DNA from: Brachycybe producta
Taxonomy: Eukaryota > Arthropoda > Diplopoda > Playtdesmida > Andrognathidae
Reading direction: 5' to 3'
Length of the DNA: 64,000 bases
Assembly (NCBI GenBank): GCA_036925085.1
Contig: JAUPFP010000003.1
Location: 11,403,008-11,467,007 of the forward strand
Part shown: in pieces, positions 32,503 through 42,307 of the stretch
Layout: every line of letters begins with the position of its first letter
Position numbering within the stretch: position 1 is the first letter of the stretch
Position numbers and translations under genes: made by a program
The notes under the pieces: model-generated
Told to the model about the DNA's origin: nothing
The model's database searches: none
Seen by the model: the letters and a program-made list of their open reading frames with translations, nothing else

Positions 32503-34257
32503 CTATGGTTCCGGCGATAGGTGGCCGCGTCGATCCCTCCTTCCGAACTCTCCTTCCGTCGTGGTCTCGTAGAGCCGCTCCAACGTCTCCAGCGGGACGA
32601 CAGTCGACCGCTCCAACGTCGCTAGCACGGTGGCCTCCACAAAGTCCAACATCCTGGTGGCGGAGTAGTCCCTCTCGATGGCCCTCGGCGAGTGGTGACG
32701 AAATCGTCGATCCTGGTTCCGATCAGGAATCAGGGTGGCCAACATCGTTTCGGCGATGAGTTCTAGAGTCCTGGTGCGGGATTGCTCCCGGATTCCAGGG
32801 TGGATCAGCTGAATCATGTTTGGTTCGTCGCTTGCATGAAGTGCGACGACGGCGGGATATCCTGGCGTCTCCAAAACTACGGCGGTCCAGAGGACATCTC
32901 TTCTGGGTCGTGGTCGTTCATTGGAAATCTCCCGTCTACTGTTGAACACTCCCAAATATCGGAGTGCGTGTCGTCCTCCGCGTCTAGAAAAGGAAACTAA
33001 ACCATTATTAAGGAGACGTAACTGACGCTCCTGTTCCTCTTCTGGTGTCGTCTTTGGGGGCGACGGTGACTTAGGTTTTGCTGCTGGCTTAGGGATCGCT
33101 CCCTGAGACGGCGCTCCTACTGGAATGGCAGGGTGTCCTCGGCATCCTTGAAATTGTTCATCCCGACGAGCTTTTCGGCGGGCAGCGGACCCCTGACCTT
33201 TCGGTCGTCTCATCTCTCTTGGTCGGTCCCTTGGCGGCGATTGACGGTCGAAGTGGACTTCCCTCCTCTTGTTCCCCTCCCGGACGACAGTTACTGTCGA
33301 TCTTGGCTTAAATGGAACAATGGGCGGTAGAGATTTGGACGATACTTCTCTTGGTGGTGTCGGGACCGAAATTGGCCCTGGCAGCACCAGTTTCTTTGCT
33401 AAATCTGGCCGGTATCCTCTCACGGTGGGCTCGTCCACTGTGGCCCAACTGTTGGCAGGAGATGCATCACGGACCGGCTTTCGGGTGGTCGGCAACACGG
33501 TGCCGACTTCCGGGACTTCTATGGGCTTTTGACCCCTCTTGATGCACTCTTCATTTTGTTTGGCGATCCATTCCTTCATGGCCCTCTTGTCTGCGTTGCG
33601 TTCTCCACGTGTGCGGCCCCGGCGGTTCGAGGAGTATAATTCTGCAGGTACTCCTTCGGCATCACTGCCGGGCGGCGTGTCCATCTCCTCTGGAGGACGT
33701 GGAAACTGCTGGGCTGGGTCTCTGGCGGGTCCCATGTACACATCGGGCTCGGGATTACCTAGCTGTGGAGGCGAAGATCTCATTAAGGGGACGAAACGAT
33801 TGATTAACTCATCTTCCGATTCGGGGCTCTTTCGCTTCTTAAAAGAGTTGCCCGAATCGTTCCGGTTCTTCTCTGAAGTTGAGGCATCGCTGCCTGAAGG
33901 TTTCCCAGCCGTGGTGGCTGCATCGGTCTTCTGGGCGGCGTCCTCAATCTCCATCACATCGTCATCGTGGTCGCTTCCGAATAAGGCGGTGAAATTGAAG
34001 GAATCCTCGCTGCTGGCTGACTCCTTTCCGAAAGAACGTGGCATCTTCTTCTTAAAAATAAACTTTTCGGCACTTGACACCTTAGAAAATCGCGAAACTT
34101 CACTTTCGCGTGCTTCTCTTTCAGAAGTGAATTTGAAAGTGGCGTCCAAAATGGCGGCGGCGTCCCCACGTGGTTCTAAGGGGTTGCCAAGTCTAATTTC
34201 CGGGTTAGAAGAGGCGGAGCTATTAGCTATTTCCGGTTTCTCTTCTTTTGCTCTTTT
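32503..34257 (-). other. extra C-terminal region of element 2 Pol, absent from element 1, unrecognised
   Basis: About 580 residues fused in frame after the Pol C-terminus, and clearly more GC-rich than the rest of the element. Near its start an internal Met (MPRSFGKES) is followed by an acidic, Ser-rich stretch (FGSDHDDDVMEIED), a basic cluster (KKRKSPESEDE) resembling a nuclear-localisation signal, then Pro-rich and Arg-rich low-complexity parts. The last 170 residues look folded and contain two related helical segments (LELIAETMLATL and LDFVEATVLATL). No transmembrane segment, signal peptide or known fold is seen, so it is not an obvious envelope. It may be a captured host or element sequence; the stretch upstream of the internal Met reads like a translated 5' leader. 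Confidence 0.7.
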
Positions 34258-37200
34258 CTCGATTTCTCCCACCAGGCGGCGCTGTGCAAGGCGGCAAATT
34301 CGAATTTCAGCATCATTTGAAATTTCTTCTTGACTCTCTGGGTCTAATTTGGTCGTTTTAACGCCAAATTTCGCCCATCTTGGTGGTAAATTAGCTTTTG
34401 CATAATTTTTCTTCTCTCCACCACGTGTTTGCACACGGGAATCCAATTGGACTGGTTCTTTTGGAGCAGTTTTCCTTGGTCTCCCGCGTTTTCTTTTAGG
34501 TGGTTCCAGAGGAATTTCTGGAACTTCCTCTTCTTCTTTTTCAGAAGTTTCCGGATGAGTTTCTTGGCTGGCATCGGGGATAACTTCTTCTTCTTCTTCA
34601 CGATGAACTTCTGGTGTATTCTCAACAGGTAAGTTGTCGTCTGCTTCGTTGATAAGTTCTTCATCAGCGTCGGACTCTTCCTTGGCGCTGGTAGTCTCTT
34701 CAATGTCATCAGGTAAGTTTGTTTGAGGAGCCCTCAGGTCATTGGCCTCGAAATAGGGTCTCATTTGCTGAACATTGACGGTGTCTCTCATAGTCAGACC
34801 AGATCGAGTGACGTACTCAATCTCGTAGACTAGATCGGTTATCTTCTTTGTGACAAGGCAGGGTTCCTTGTATGGCCAGATAAGTTTCTGAGCCATTCCT
34901 GGCTTTGGCACACGATCTCTTATGAGCACTTTCTGACCCGGCTTATAGTCCGGAATCGTACGATGCTTCTCGTCGTAATTTCTTTTCTGCACCTCTTGGG
35001 CAGCTTCGATATTCTTCTTAGCAGCATCCAAAGCTGGATCGGACTGCTCTGCTTCGTCTGTTACGGGCGGTGGCACGATAGGAGCGCGTGGCATCATGTT
35101 GTCCAACGTGGTCCTGGGCTCGCGCCCGAACATCAATCGATATGGCGAAAACTTCGTTGAGTTATGTTCTACCAGATTGTAGGCCATAACCGCGTCACCT
35201 AATTTCTTCTTCCAGTCAGCCTGCTGCTGAAGGACATCCAAGTGACGTTTCACCACTTCCATGACTGTATGATTCGTTCGTTCTGCCAACCCATCAGCTT
35301 GTGGATGATAGGCGGTCGTGGCAGCGTGCTGGATTGCGTAGGTCTTGAAAAACGCTTGAGTCTCATTACTCAAAAATTGGGGTCCTCGATCAGTGATGAT
35401 CTTCTGAGGAACTCCAAATTCATTTACAATTTTATCTTTGACGAAGGCAATTGCTGCCTGAGCGGTTGCTCTTGCCACTGCTTTGGCGATGCAATACTTC
35501 GTCGCGTAGTCCACTGCAATCAAAATATGTTGAACTCCTCCGATTGACTTCGGAAGAGGACCAACATAATCCATCCCCCAACACTCTGTCGGTTTTCCCA
35601 CAATGATTGGTTGTAACAATCCAGGTACTTTTTGGTGCGACAGTTTGGTTCTCTGACAGATGTGGCACGACCTGACATAGTCGGCGACATCTGCTTTCAT
35701 TGTTTTCCAATAGAATCTCTTCTGGATTCTCTTCATCGTTTTGGTGAATCCGAAATGTCCGGCCTCAGGCACATCATGGAGCATCTCGAGAATCCCAATT
35801 CTCAATTGTCGGGGCACAGTACACATTAGTACTGGCACGGTGTCTTCATACTTTATGTGGTATAAAACGCCATCCACTATCGCAAACTTCTTGTGATAGG
35901 GATGCAGTCGATCTTGCTGGAGTGATTCTTTGATGAGGAGGAGTTCATCATCAAGGGATTGCTCCCGTTCCCACTGGAAATCGTTGTAGACAGTAAAGAT
36001 GTGAAGATCTTCGAGAGCTTCCATCTCTCCATTCTTCTGCTTCCCATTAGCAGGAACGTTGCTCTCGTAACGTGAGACACAATCGGCGTCCACGTGCGTT
36101 TTACCCTTCTTGTAAACTACCTCATAATCATATGGCTGTAGTTTCATCTGCCATTTACCCAATCGGCCATCTAAATTCTGTGCTGTTCTTAAATAACACA
36201 GGGCCTTATGATCGGTAAATATCTTGAATTTCCGGTTGAAAACGTACGGTCTGGCTTTTTCTATGCCATAAACGATGGCAAGACATTCTTTTTCAGTCGT
36301 TCCGTAGTTTCGTTCTGCTCCTTGGAGTTTTCGGCTATAGTAACCTAGAACTCCAGGTTTCCTTTCGTTTTTCGCATACTGATAAATTATGACACCAATC
36401 TGGTAATCGCAAGCATCAGTGTGCAAGGCAATTTCTGCCTCCGGATCATACAAAGTTAGAATCGGAGCGGAGCAAAGAGCCTTCTTCAGACCATCAAAAG
36501 CGACCTCGCAGTCGTCATTCCACTTGAAGTCCAGGTCCTTCTTGACTAGGGCTTGCATTGGTTTGGCGATCTTGGAGTAATTTTCAATGAAACGGTTGTA
36601 GTAGCCGGTCATTCCAAGGAAGCTTCTGACGTCAGTCACGTTTTTCGGTGCAGGAAATCCTTGAATCGTCTGCACTTTCTCTTCATCAGGTCGAATACCA
36701 AGAGCACTAATCTTGTGGCCAAGGTAGTTGATCTCGTCTTCTCCGAAGAAACATTTGCTGGGTTGAAGACTTAAATTGGCGTTCCGTATGAGCACCAAGA
36801 TATCTCTCAATCTTTTCATGAACTCTTCGAAGTTCTTCGCAAAGATGACGATGTCGTCTAAATAAACCAGGCAGGTCTCCCATTTGTGGCCTGCCAGTAA
36901 CAAATCCAAAGCACGCTGCATCGTCGCAGGTGCATTCATCAAACCAAACGGCATTCTGTTAAATTCGTAGAGGCCATTTGTGCATACGAAAGCCGTTTTT
37001 TCTCGATCTCTTTCTTCCACCGGAAATTGCCAATAACCTGATATTAAATCCAAGGTTGCAAAGATCGTGGCTCCAGACAGAGAGTCGAAAGCGTCATCTA
37101 TCCGTGGTAACGGATATTGGTCAGATTTGGTTTGAGCATTTAATTTGCGATAATCGACGCAAAATCGATGCTGACCATTCTTCTTCTTGACAATCACCAC

Positions 37201-39105
37201 CGGACTTGCGTACGGACTCTTGGATGGGCTAACAATGCCGGCGTCCAACATATCACGTAGTGTCGTCTTGATGATCTCTCTCTGAGCAGGTGAAGTACGC
37301 CGGAGCGGTTCTCGAACCGGCGGGTTTTCACCCGTGTCAATCACGTGTTTTGCCAAATTTGTCTTTTTCAAGTCGGATGTCTTGAAGGCAAAAATGTCTC
37401 TAAATTCTCCGAGAAGTTTCCGAATCGCCATTTGTTCTTCTCTCGAACGATTTGGATTGACATTCAGACTGTCTTGAAATTTGACATAGTCTTGCACTGT
37501 CACTTCGTCACTCTGTGCTTCAATTTTATAAATCGAGGGGCCCACAGGCACATCAAGAGCTGTAGTGGCGTCCTCGATCTCTGCGATCGTTTCTCTGGCT
37601 CCGAGGTGAATAACCTCTCCAGACGGATTGAAGATTTGAATTTGAAGGATAGACTTTCCTCTTCCTTCAATGATCCCAGGAGAAACTTTGACTCCTCTCT
37701 GCTGGAACGTGCTTTCGCACGAGTCGATGAACTGGAGACTACCTTCTTGTAGATCATCAGGAGCATTGACCTCGACGATTGCAACTTTTTTCGGATCCAG
37801 CACGAGATTCTGGACCAGACGTAGCTTAGCTGGCCCCTTATTCAGGAGTTTCTCTTGCAGATCTTCCTCTTCTTTATTCTTAAGATTTTCAATAAAATCT
37901 TCTGCTTTTTGGTTCTTTTGGAGAGTGTCTGGCAACAGTTCCTCTCCAAAGTACACTTTCTTCTTGTTCATGTCAAGGCAAAGGTTGAGGTCTTTACCGA
38001 GATCGTTTCCCAGCAAAGCCTCACGTCGTCCTTTGATGACAATCAGCTTTCCTCTGACAAGTTTTTCGGCGACTCGAATCGGCACGATGACTTGTCCCAT
38101 GATGTTTAATGGATTTCCTCCGGCGCCAGTCAAATTCGGCGGAAAAGGTAGCGGATCCATTACCAACTTCATCTCTTTGACTAGTGACTCACTTATGACA
38201 GAAGCTTCGGCACCACTGTCGGTAGTCATCACTAACTCACGACCTCCGAAGTTCACACGAACTTTGGGAGCCGTCTGCTCATCTTGTTGTTGGACTTGAA
38301 GTTCACGAGGCGTGACTGTCTCAGTCAACTTGGTCCAAACATCTTGTATTGTCTTCGAACAACACTGGTTTTTCAACCGACAGAGAAGACTAGACTCTGC
38401 AGCTGAATTAACAGGTGTGGCTACTTTCTTTTTCGCCACTCCATGTTCTGCTTTGGTTTTAACAGGAGTAGCTCCTTTTGAGACTACTACCTGTTCTGCT
38501 TGGTTTTTAGCAAGAGTAGCTCCTTTTGAGACAACTACTTGCTCTTCTTTAGTCTTAACAGGTGTGGTTACTTTCTTTTTCGCCACACTCTGTTCTGCTT
38601 GAGTTATAACAGGTGTGGTTACTTTCTTTTTCGCCACACACTGTTCTGCTTGATTGTTAACAGAAGTAGCTCCTTTTGAGACTACTATCTGTTCTGCTCG
38701 ATTGGACATCTTAGCGTCGTTCGTCTTTACAAACGACGTAGAGGCCCCACTTTGCAGTGGGTTCCGCCGGCTCCCATTTTCGTGAATGGTACGGATGTGG
38801 ATCCCATCTCCAAAGTCTGCTTTATGTCGTGGAGAGTCCTCTAGCTGCACCGCAGCACAGCTCTGCTTAGGAGTCGTTGATTCCTCTTCTCTGTTGTCGT
38901 TTTGGCACAGGCTACCCAGACCTGGAGGCATCCCAGCATGGTTGACCGCAGCCAAACCAATAGATCCTCTCGTTATCTGGTCCTGTCGGACCGTGACGTC
39001 AACCTTTGCAGGTTTCGTTGACTCCTCTTCTTTCGGGCTCTCGTTGACATCTTCTTTTTCGGGCGTCACTACTTTGGGTGCGAGTGGCGCCCTTAGTAGT
39101 TTAAA
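32503..39105 (-). CDS. pol: element 2 Pol with long C-terminal extension (2188 aa after the first GTG)
   Basis: Entered by -1 frameshifting at 39105-39099. Numbering from the GTG at 39069, the variable repeat region is about 124-220, the protease DSGA is at 284-287, and the YLDD box, RNase H and the integrase zinc finger and DDE triad follow in the same order as element 1, shifted by about 19 residues. The AT-hook KRKRGRPRK is conserved. At about residue 1604 similarity to element 1 ends and the frame continues another 580 residues (see the separate entry). No stop or frameshift interrupts it, so the whole is one polyprotein. Protease sites could release the extension, but none can be named from sequence. 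Confidence 0.93.
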   Translation of the reverse strand, partial: FKLLRAPLAPKVVTPEKEDVNESPKEEESTKPAKVDVTVRQDQITRGSIGLAAVNHAGMPPGLGSLCQNDNREEESTTPKQSCAAVQLEDSPRHKADFGDGIHIRTIHENGSRRNPLQSGASTSFVKTNDAKMSNRAEQIVVSKGATSVNNQAEQCVAKKKVTTPVITQAEQSVAKKKVTTPVKTKEEQVVVSKGATLAKNQAEQVVVSKGATPVKTKAEHGVAKKKVATPVNSAAESSLLCRLKNQCCSKTIQDVWTKLTETVTPRELQVQQQDEQTAPKVRVNFGGRELVMTTDSGAEASVISESLVKEMKLVMDPLPFPPNLTGAGGNPLNIMGQVIVPIRVAEKLVRGKLIVIKGRREALLGNDLGKDLNLCLDMNKKKVYFGEELLPDTLQKNQKAEDFIENLKNKEEEDLQEKLLNKGPAKLRLVQNLVLDPKKVAIVEVNAPDDLQEGSLQFIDSCESTFQQRGVKVSPGIIEGRGKSILQIQIFNPSGEVIHLGARETIAEIEDATTALDVPVGPSIYKIEAQSDEVTVQDYVKFQDSLNVNPNRSREEQMAIRKLLGEFRDIFAFKTSDLKKTNLAKHVIDTGENPPVREPLRRTSPAQREIIKTTLRDMLDAGIVSPSKSPYASPVVIVKKKNGQHRFCVDYRKLNAQTKSDQYPLPRIDDAFDSLSGATIFATLDLISGYWQFPVEERDREKTAFVCTNGLYEFNRMPFGLMNAPATMQRALDLLLAGHKWETCLVYLDDIVIFAKNFEEFMKRLRDILVLIRNANLSLQPSKCFFGEDEINYLGHKISALGIRPDEEKVQTIQGFPAPKNVTDVRSFLGMTGYYNRFIENYSKIAKPMQALVKKDLDFKWNDDCEVAFDGLKKALCSAPILTLYDPEAEIALHTDACDYQIGVIIYQYAKNERKPGVLGYYSRKLQGAERNYGTTEKECLAIVYGIEKARPYVFNRKFKIFTDHKALCYLRTAQNLDGRLGKWQMKLQPYDYEVVYKKGKTHVDADCVSRYESNVPANGKQKNGEMEALEDLHIFTVYNDFQWEREQSLDDELLLIKESLQQDRLHPYHKKFAIVDGVLYHIKYEDTVPVLMCTVPRQLRIGILEMLHDVPEAGHFGFTKTMKRIQKRFYWKTMKADVADYVRSCHICQRTKLSHQKVPGLLQPIIVGKPTECWGMDYVGPLPKSIGGVQHILIAVDYATKYCIAKAVARATAQAAIAFVKDKIVNEFGVPQKIITDRGPQFLSNETQAFFKTYAIQHAATTAYHPQADGLAERTNHTVMEVVKRHLDVLQQQADWKKKLGDAVMAYNLVEHNSTKFSPYRLMFGREPRTTLDNMMPRAPIVPPPVTDEAEQSDPALDAAKKNIEAAQEVQKRNYDEKHRTIPDYKPGQKVLIRDRVPKPGMAQKLIWPYKEPCLVTKKITDLVYEIEYVTRSGLTMRDTVNVQQMRPYFEANDLRAPQTNLPDDIEETTSAKEESDADEELINEADDNLPVENTPEVHREEEEEVIPDASQETHPETSEKEEEEVPEIPLEPPKRKRGRPRKTAPKEPVQLDSRVQTRGGEKKNYAKANLPPRWAKFGVKTTKLDPESQEEISNDAEIRICRLAQRRLVGEIEKRAKEEKPEIANSSASSNPEIRLGNPLEPRGDAAAILDATFKFTSEREARESEVSRFSKVSSAEKFIFKKKMPRSFGKESASSEDSFNFTALFGSDHDDDVMEIEDAAQKTDAATTAGKPSGSDASTSEKNRNDSGNSFKKRKSPESEDELINRFVPLMRSSPPQLGNPEPDVYMGPARDPAQQFPRPPEEMDTPPGSDAEGVPAELYSSNRRGRTRGERNADKRAMKEWIAKQNEECIKRGQKPIEVPEVGTVLPTTRKPVRDASPANSWATVDEPTVRGYRPDLAKKLVLPGPISVPTPPREVSSKSLPPIVPFKPRSTVTVVREGNKRREVHFDRQSPPRDRPREMRRPKGQGSAARRKARRDEQFQGCRGHPAIPVGAPSQGAIPKPAAKPKSPSPPKTTPEEEQERQLRLLNNGLVSFSRRGGRHALRYLGVFNSRREISNERPRPRRDVLWTAVVLETPGYPAVVALHASDEPNMIQLIHPGIREQSRTRTLELIAETMLATLIPDRNQDRRFRHHSPRAIERDYSATRMLDFVEATVLATLERSTVVPLETLERLYETTTEGEFGRRDRRGHLSPEP
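39061..39105 (-). promoter_or_regulatory. -1 ribosomal frameshift signal between gag and pol, element 2
   Basis: The slippery T TTA AAC is at 39105-39099, the 6-nt spacer ends in TAA instead of TAG, and the stem GGGCGCCACT (39092-39083) / AGTGACGCCC (39070-39061) is unchanged from element 1. The stop codon varies while the heptamer and both stem arms are kept. Confidence 0.9.
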
Positions 39106-40559
39106 GTCGTCAGATGGTTGTCAAAATGGAAATAATGCGTTCGATTATTTATTAGGACAGTCACCATCTTCATTCCATTGGGTAGAACATGGATTTCGTC
39201 GGCGCGGATAACTTTTGGCGCCGTCGTTTCCGACGGCTCATCAACTCTACTGACTGGAGTTGGTGGAGTCGTCTTGTTCTCCTCCTTCTTTGGTTTCGGT
39301 TCGTTGGGGCACTGGAACGCTCGATGTCCAGGCTCCTGACATTGGTAACAGATGAGTGGCCCAGTAGACTTCCTTCTCTGCTGGGGTCTCGATCCACCAT
39401 CTCGATTTGGTTGTGAATCCTGCGTCTTTTCAGACGTGGCCGGATTCTTAGGAGTCCACGTCTGCTTCCTTTGTTGTTGCTGCTGTTGTTGCTTCTGCTG
39501 CTGAGGCTTCTGCTGCTGGGCCGGTTGGTTACCAGTAGACGTCCTGTACACTAGCATCTTCTCCTCTATTAGTTCTCCTTCTGTTTGGGCTGCAAATTTA
39601 ACAAAGTCATATAAATTGTCTTTAGGTGCCCCAAATAGATACTGTTTGAGAGATGGTAGCAGGCTCTTCCTTAGGCTTGAGATCAACAAAGAGTCGTCAT
39701 CATTGGGATGTATCCTTCGATACATCTCTGCATACTCTTCCGCATAGACTTTGAAGGTTTCGTTGTCCTTCTGAGTCCTTGCGGACAGCTCGTTCTTCAT
39801 CCTCACTTTCTGGTCTGGCAACAGAAATTCATTTATAATTCCATTTCTCATCATGATCCAATTGATCTCGCCATATTCCAAGCGGAAACGAGCAAGCCAT
39901 TTGATTGCTCGTTTTCGAAGGAGACCAGTAAAGTGGCTGCATCGCTGCAGGGAGTTCCACTGGTGCGCAATCGCAATATCTTCGAACTCTTCGATATATA
40001 GAAGGATGTTTTCAGATCCAGTATACTTCGGAAAACCCTGGAGTGGATGTAGCGAATTCTTTTCAGAATACGGCGTAGGTCCCAGGTTTGGAGTCCATTC
40101 AGGAGCTTCAGGCCTGAGCTTTCGCCCGGATTCTGTCGGTGATTTGCTTCTATTTCTGAGATTTCTCTCATGTGTGTGTTCAAAGCGGCGTGGAGTCGAT
40201 TCTCCACATAACCGTCTTACCAATTCTTCTCGACTTTCAGGAGTAGCGTCTTTCATCAGTTCGGCAAACCGGTCGACCATCTTCTGTTCGTTGCTTCGTC
40301 GAGAGGCCTCAGAAGATGCTTCAGTCTTGAGTCGGGTGTCGGCTTGTCGTTCTTCGTCTTCAGCACGCTGTTCCTCCTCCTGGAGTCGCTTCTCTGACGC
40401 AAGGGCCCTCAGCTTGTCCTCCTTCTCTTGCTTCCGTGTTTCTCGGGCAACACGGCGTGTTTCCCGAGCTTTCGCTCGTTCCTTTACGAGCTGTTCACGT
40501 CGGCGTCTGTATTGGAGTTGCTGGGAGAACCTTGCGGTTATTCCGTTGGTATTCATCAT
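39093..40559 (-). CDS. gag: element 2 Gag (488 aa)
   Basis: Closely similar to element 1 Gag along its length: basic/acidic coiled-coil N-terminus, central helical Gag domain (FPKYTGSENILLYIEEFEDI), Gln-rich linker (a run of eight Gln) and a single zinc knuckle CYQCQEPGHRAFQC. It starts at the ATG at 40559 and ends with TAA two codons after the slippery site. Differences from element 1 concentrate in the Gln-rich linker. Confidence 0.93.
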   Translation of the reverse strand: MMNTNGITARFSQQLQYRRRREQLVKERAKARETRRVARETRKQEKEDKLRALASEKRLQEEEQRAEDEERQADTRLKTEASSEASRRSNEQKMVDRFAELMKDATPESREELVRRLCGESTPRRFEHTHERNLRNRSKSPTESGRKLRPEAPEWTPNLGPTPYSEKNSLHPLQGFPKYTGSENILLYIEEFEDIAIAHQWNSLQRCSHFTGLLRKRAIKWLARFRLEYGEINWIMMRNGIINEFLLPDQKVRMKNELSARTQKDNETFKVYAEEYAEMYRRIHPNDDDSLLISSLRKSLLPSLKQYLFGAPKDNLYDFVKFAAQTEGELIEEKMLVYRTSTGNQPAQQQKPQQQKQQQQQQQRKQTWTPKNPATSEKTQDSQPNRDGGSRPQQRRKSTGPLICYQCQEPGHRAFQCPNEPKPKKEENKTTPPTPVSRVDEPSETTAPKVIRADEIHVLPNGMKMVTVLINNRTHYFHFDNHLTTLNY

Positions 40560-40708
40560 TATTTATCGTAATTTGTGTCAATAAAAACGTAAAAATGTTT
40601 CGAAAAATTTTGTTTGGTTTCAAAATTGTTTGCACAATTGAATTACGATAATTCTCGTGTTTTTCAACACGTTTCTTAGGGCAAAACGAGGTAGCAAGTT
40701 TTATAAAC

Positions 40709-40726
40709 TACCCCGCACCTCCACCA
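40709..40726 (-). other. primer-binding site of element 2 (tRNA-Ala)
   Basis: Identical 18 bases and identical 5-nt distance from the LTR as in element 1. Confidence 0.7.
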
Positions 40727-40731
40727 TATAT

Positions 40732-41676
40732 TGTGACGGACCTTTTTCCGCTAGTAGAATCTGCTCTTTTTGGTTAATACGAGCGAGTTTACACTCGTAT
40801 TGATAGTGGTTGGCTAGGCCACTAATTCTACTGGCCCGGGAGGACTAGACCAATATAACGTCTATTTTATGTCCTCACTAGTCTCTGGCAAAAGACTTCA
40901 CAGTCTTGAGGATCTTTAATCTCTGTATCTCTCGGACTTTCGTCCGTAAATCTGCCCTAAGAATCGTGTAAAAATATACTCACTTGTACGTTGCAGGTTT
41001 GCACCTGTTGGGACCTTTTCGATGTATCCAAATAGGTGAAGACCTGCAAATGATGAATTCCCAATCGCGGAATTTTAAGTTTCGATGAATAAAAACACCA
41101 CTGGCTTGGTTTAAATATAAAGATCGGTTTATTACGCAGATAAACAAAGTTGGCGAACTGGTTTTGCACACACATAAAAATATGACTTAGAAAAATATTT
41201 AAGAGAAAAGAACCGGGCCAAAATCGGCCATAGGTTCGGTATATAAATCAGAAGTTTAAAAAGCGTTTTTGACATTACAAATGTAACTCTTTATATACCC
41301 TGAGAATCCACAAGTCGGATTCTCAGGGCACAATTCGATAATTGGTTAAAACAATATTTTGGACCAAATGGACCAATCAAGAGATTGATCCATTTGTCCA
41401 AAATCATGATTCATCCCCTGTTATCACACATAGGTGATAACAGGAGAAACGAAAACAAAATCAAATTAAAAACGAATAACTCCACTCATGTGGAAGTAAA
41501 AATGAGGGGGAACGAAAAGGTCAGATTGTAATCTCTAACCATATGATATCTGGGTCACTTGGTACCAAAAGTACCGAGTGGCCCAGAAGCTAAATAAAGT
41601 ACAGGGTGACGTTAAAAAAAACCCCAAAACGAAAAACGCTACATAGCGAAAATAAGCGGCGGGCCCAAACGTCTCA
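40732..41676 (-). repeat. 5' LTR of element 2
   Basis: 945 bp, matching 31286-32230. On the minus strand TATATAAAG at 41297-41289 is the likely TATA box. Confidence 0.95.
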
Positions 41677-41809
<133 letters not shown>

Positions 41810-42170
41810 GTGTGTGTGTGTGTGTGATTAACGCTGTACAAACAAGCACAAAAACCTTGAAGCACATCGGAATTTATATAAATTTAAATGAATAAATGAA
41901 CCGCTTTTTTTCTCAAGGTCAACTATATGTTGCACACTCCCCATCCAAGAAGCCCATGATATTACATTGGAAAGTGTAGCAGGAGAGAGAGAAAGAGAGA
42001 AACGTGGAGGGGGAAAAGTGGGAGGGAGTGACTGAAATTGAAATGAAAGGAGTAAAAAAGGAACAAACGACGCGCATGCGCACACCAGAGAAAATGAAAA
42101 ACTCATTTTCTCTTTAAAATAAAAAAGGGGAGGGGATAATAGTAGCAAAATTAAACTACAGTTTATTATG

Positions 42171-42307
42171 GGCAACTGTGCCCAGCATTAGAATTTCCTA
42201 TTCCTCCACCCTTTTATGAACGTCATCAATTTCTAATTAGTTTGTTACTTGGTCTGACGTCATAAAAGGGCGGAGGAAATGAAATTCTAATGCTGGGCAC
42301 AATTGCC
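42171..42307. repeat. foldback repeat, copy A
   Basis: TGTGCCCAGCATTAGAATTTC at the left is complementary to GAAATTCTAATGCTGGGCACA at the right, and pairing continues inward past CCCTTTTATGA and TCATAAAAGGG. Probably a small MITE; copy B is at 57457-57602. Confidence 0.8.

Larger units (their letters stand above)
31286..41676 (-). mobile_element. Ty3/gypsy retrotransposon, element 2 (10.4 kb, full length, extended Pol)
   Basis: Same layout and orientation as element 1: 5' LTR (41676-40732), tRNA-Ala primer site, gag (40559-39093), frameshift signal, pol (to 32503), polypurine tract, 3' LTR (32230-31286). Gag and most of Pol are very similar to element 1. The LTRs are 945 bp and share mainly the U5-side 300 bp with element 1, and Pol has about 580 extra residues. 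The two LTRs look identical by eye. It is therefore a distinct subfamily, also recently inserted. Confidence 0.95.

Noticed and set aside
32503-34257. Envelope-like protein in the element 2 extension
   Set aside because: No signal peptide, transmembrane segment or furin-type arrangement is visible, and it is in frame with Pol rather than a separate spliced frame.
33539-34333. 264-codon plus-strand open frame inside element 2
   Set aside because: It is antisense to the intact pol extension and has no recognisable protein features.
39853-40584. 243-codon plus-strand open frame antisense to gag of element 2
   Set aside because: The Ser/Arg-rich composition mirrors the Gag coding strand; no motif or regulatory signal supports it.
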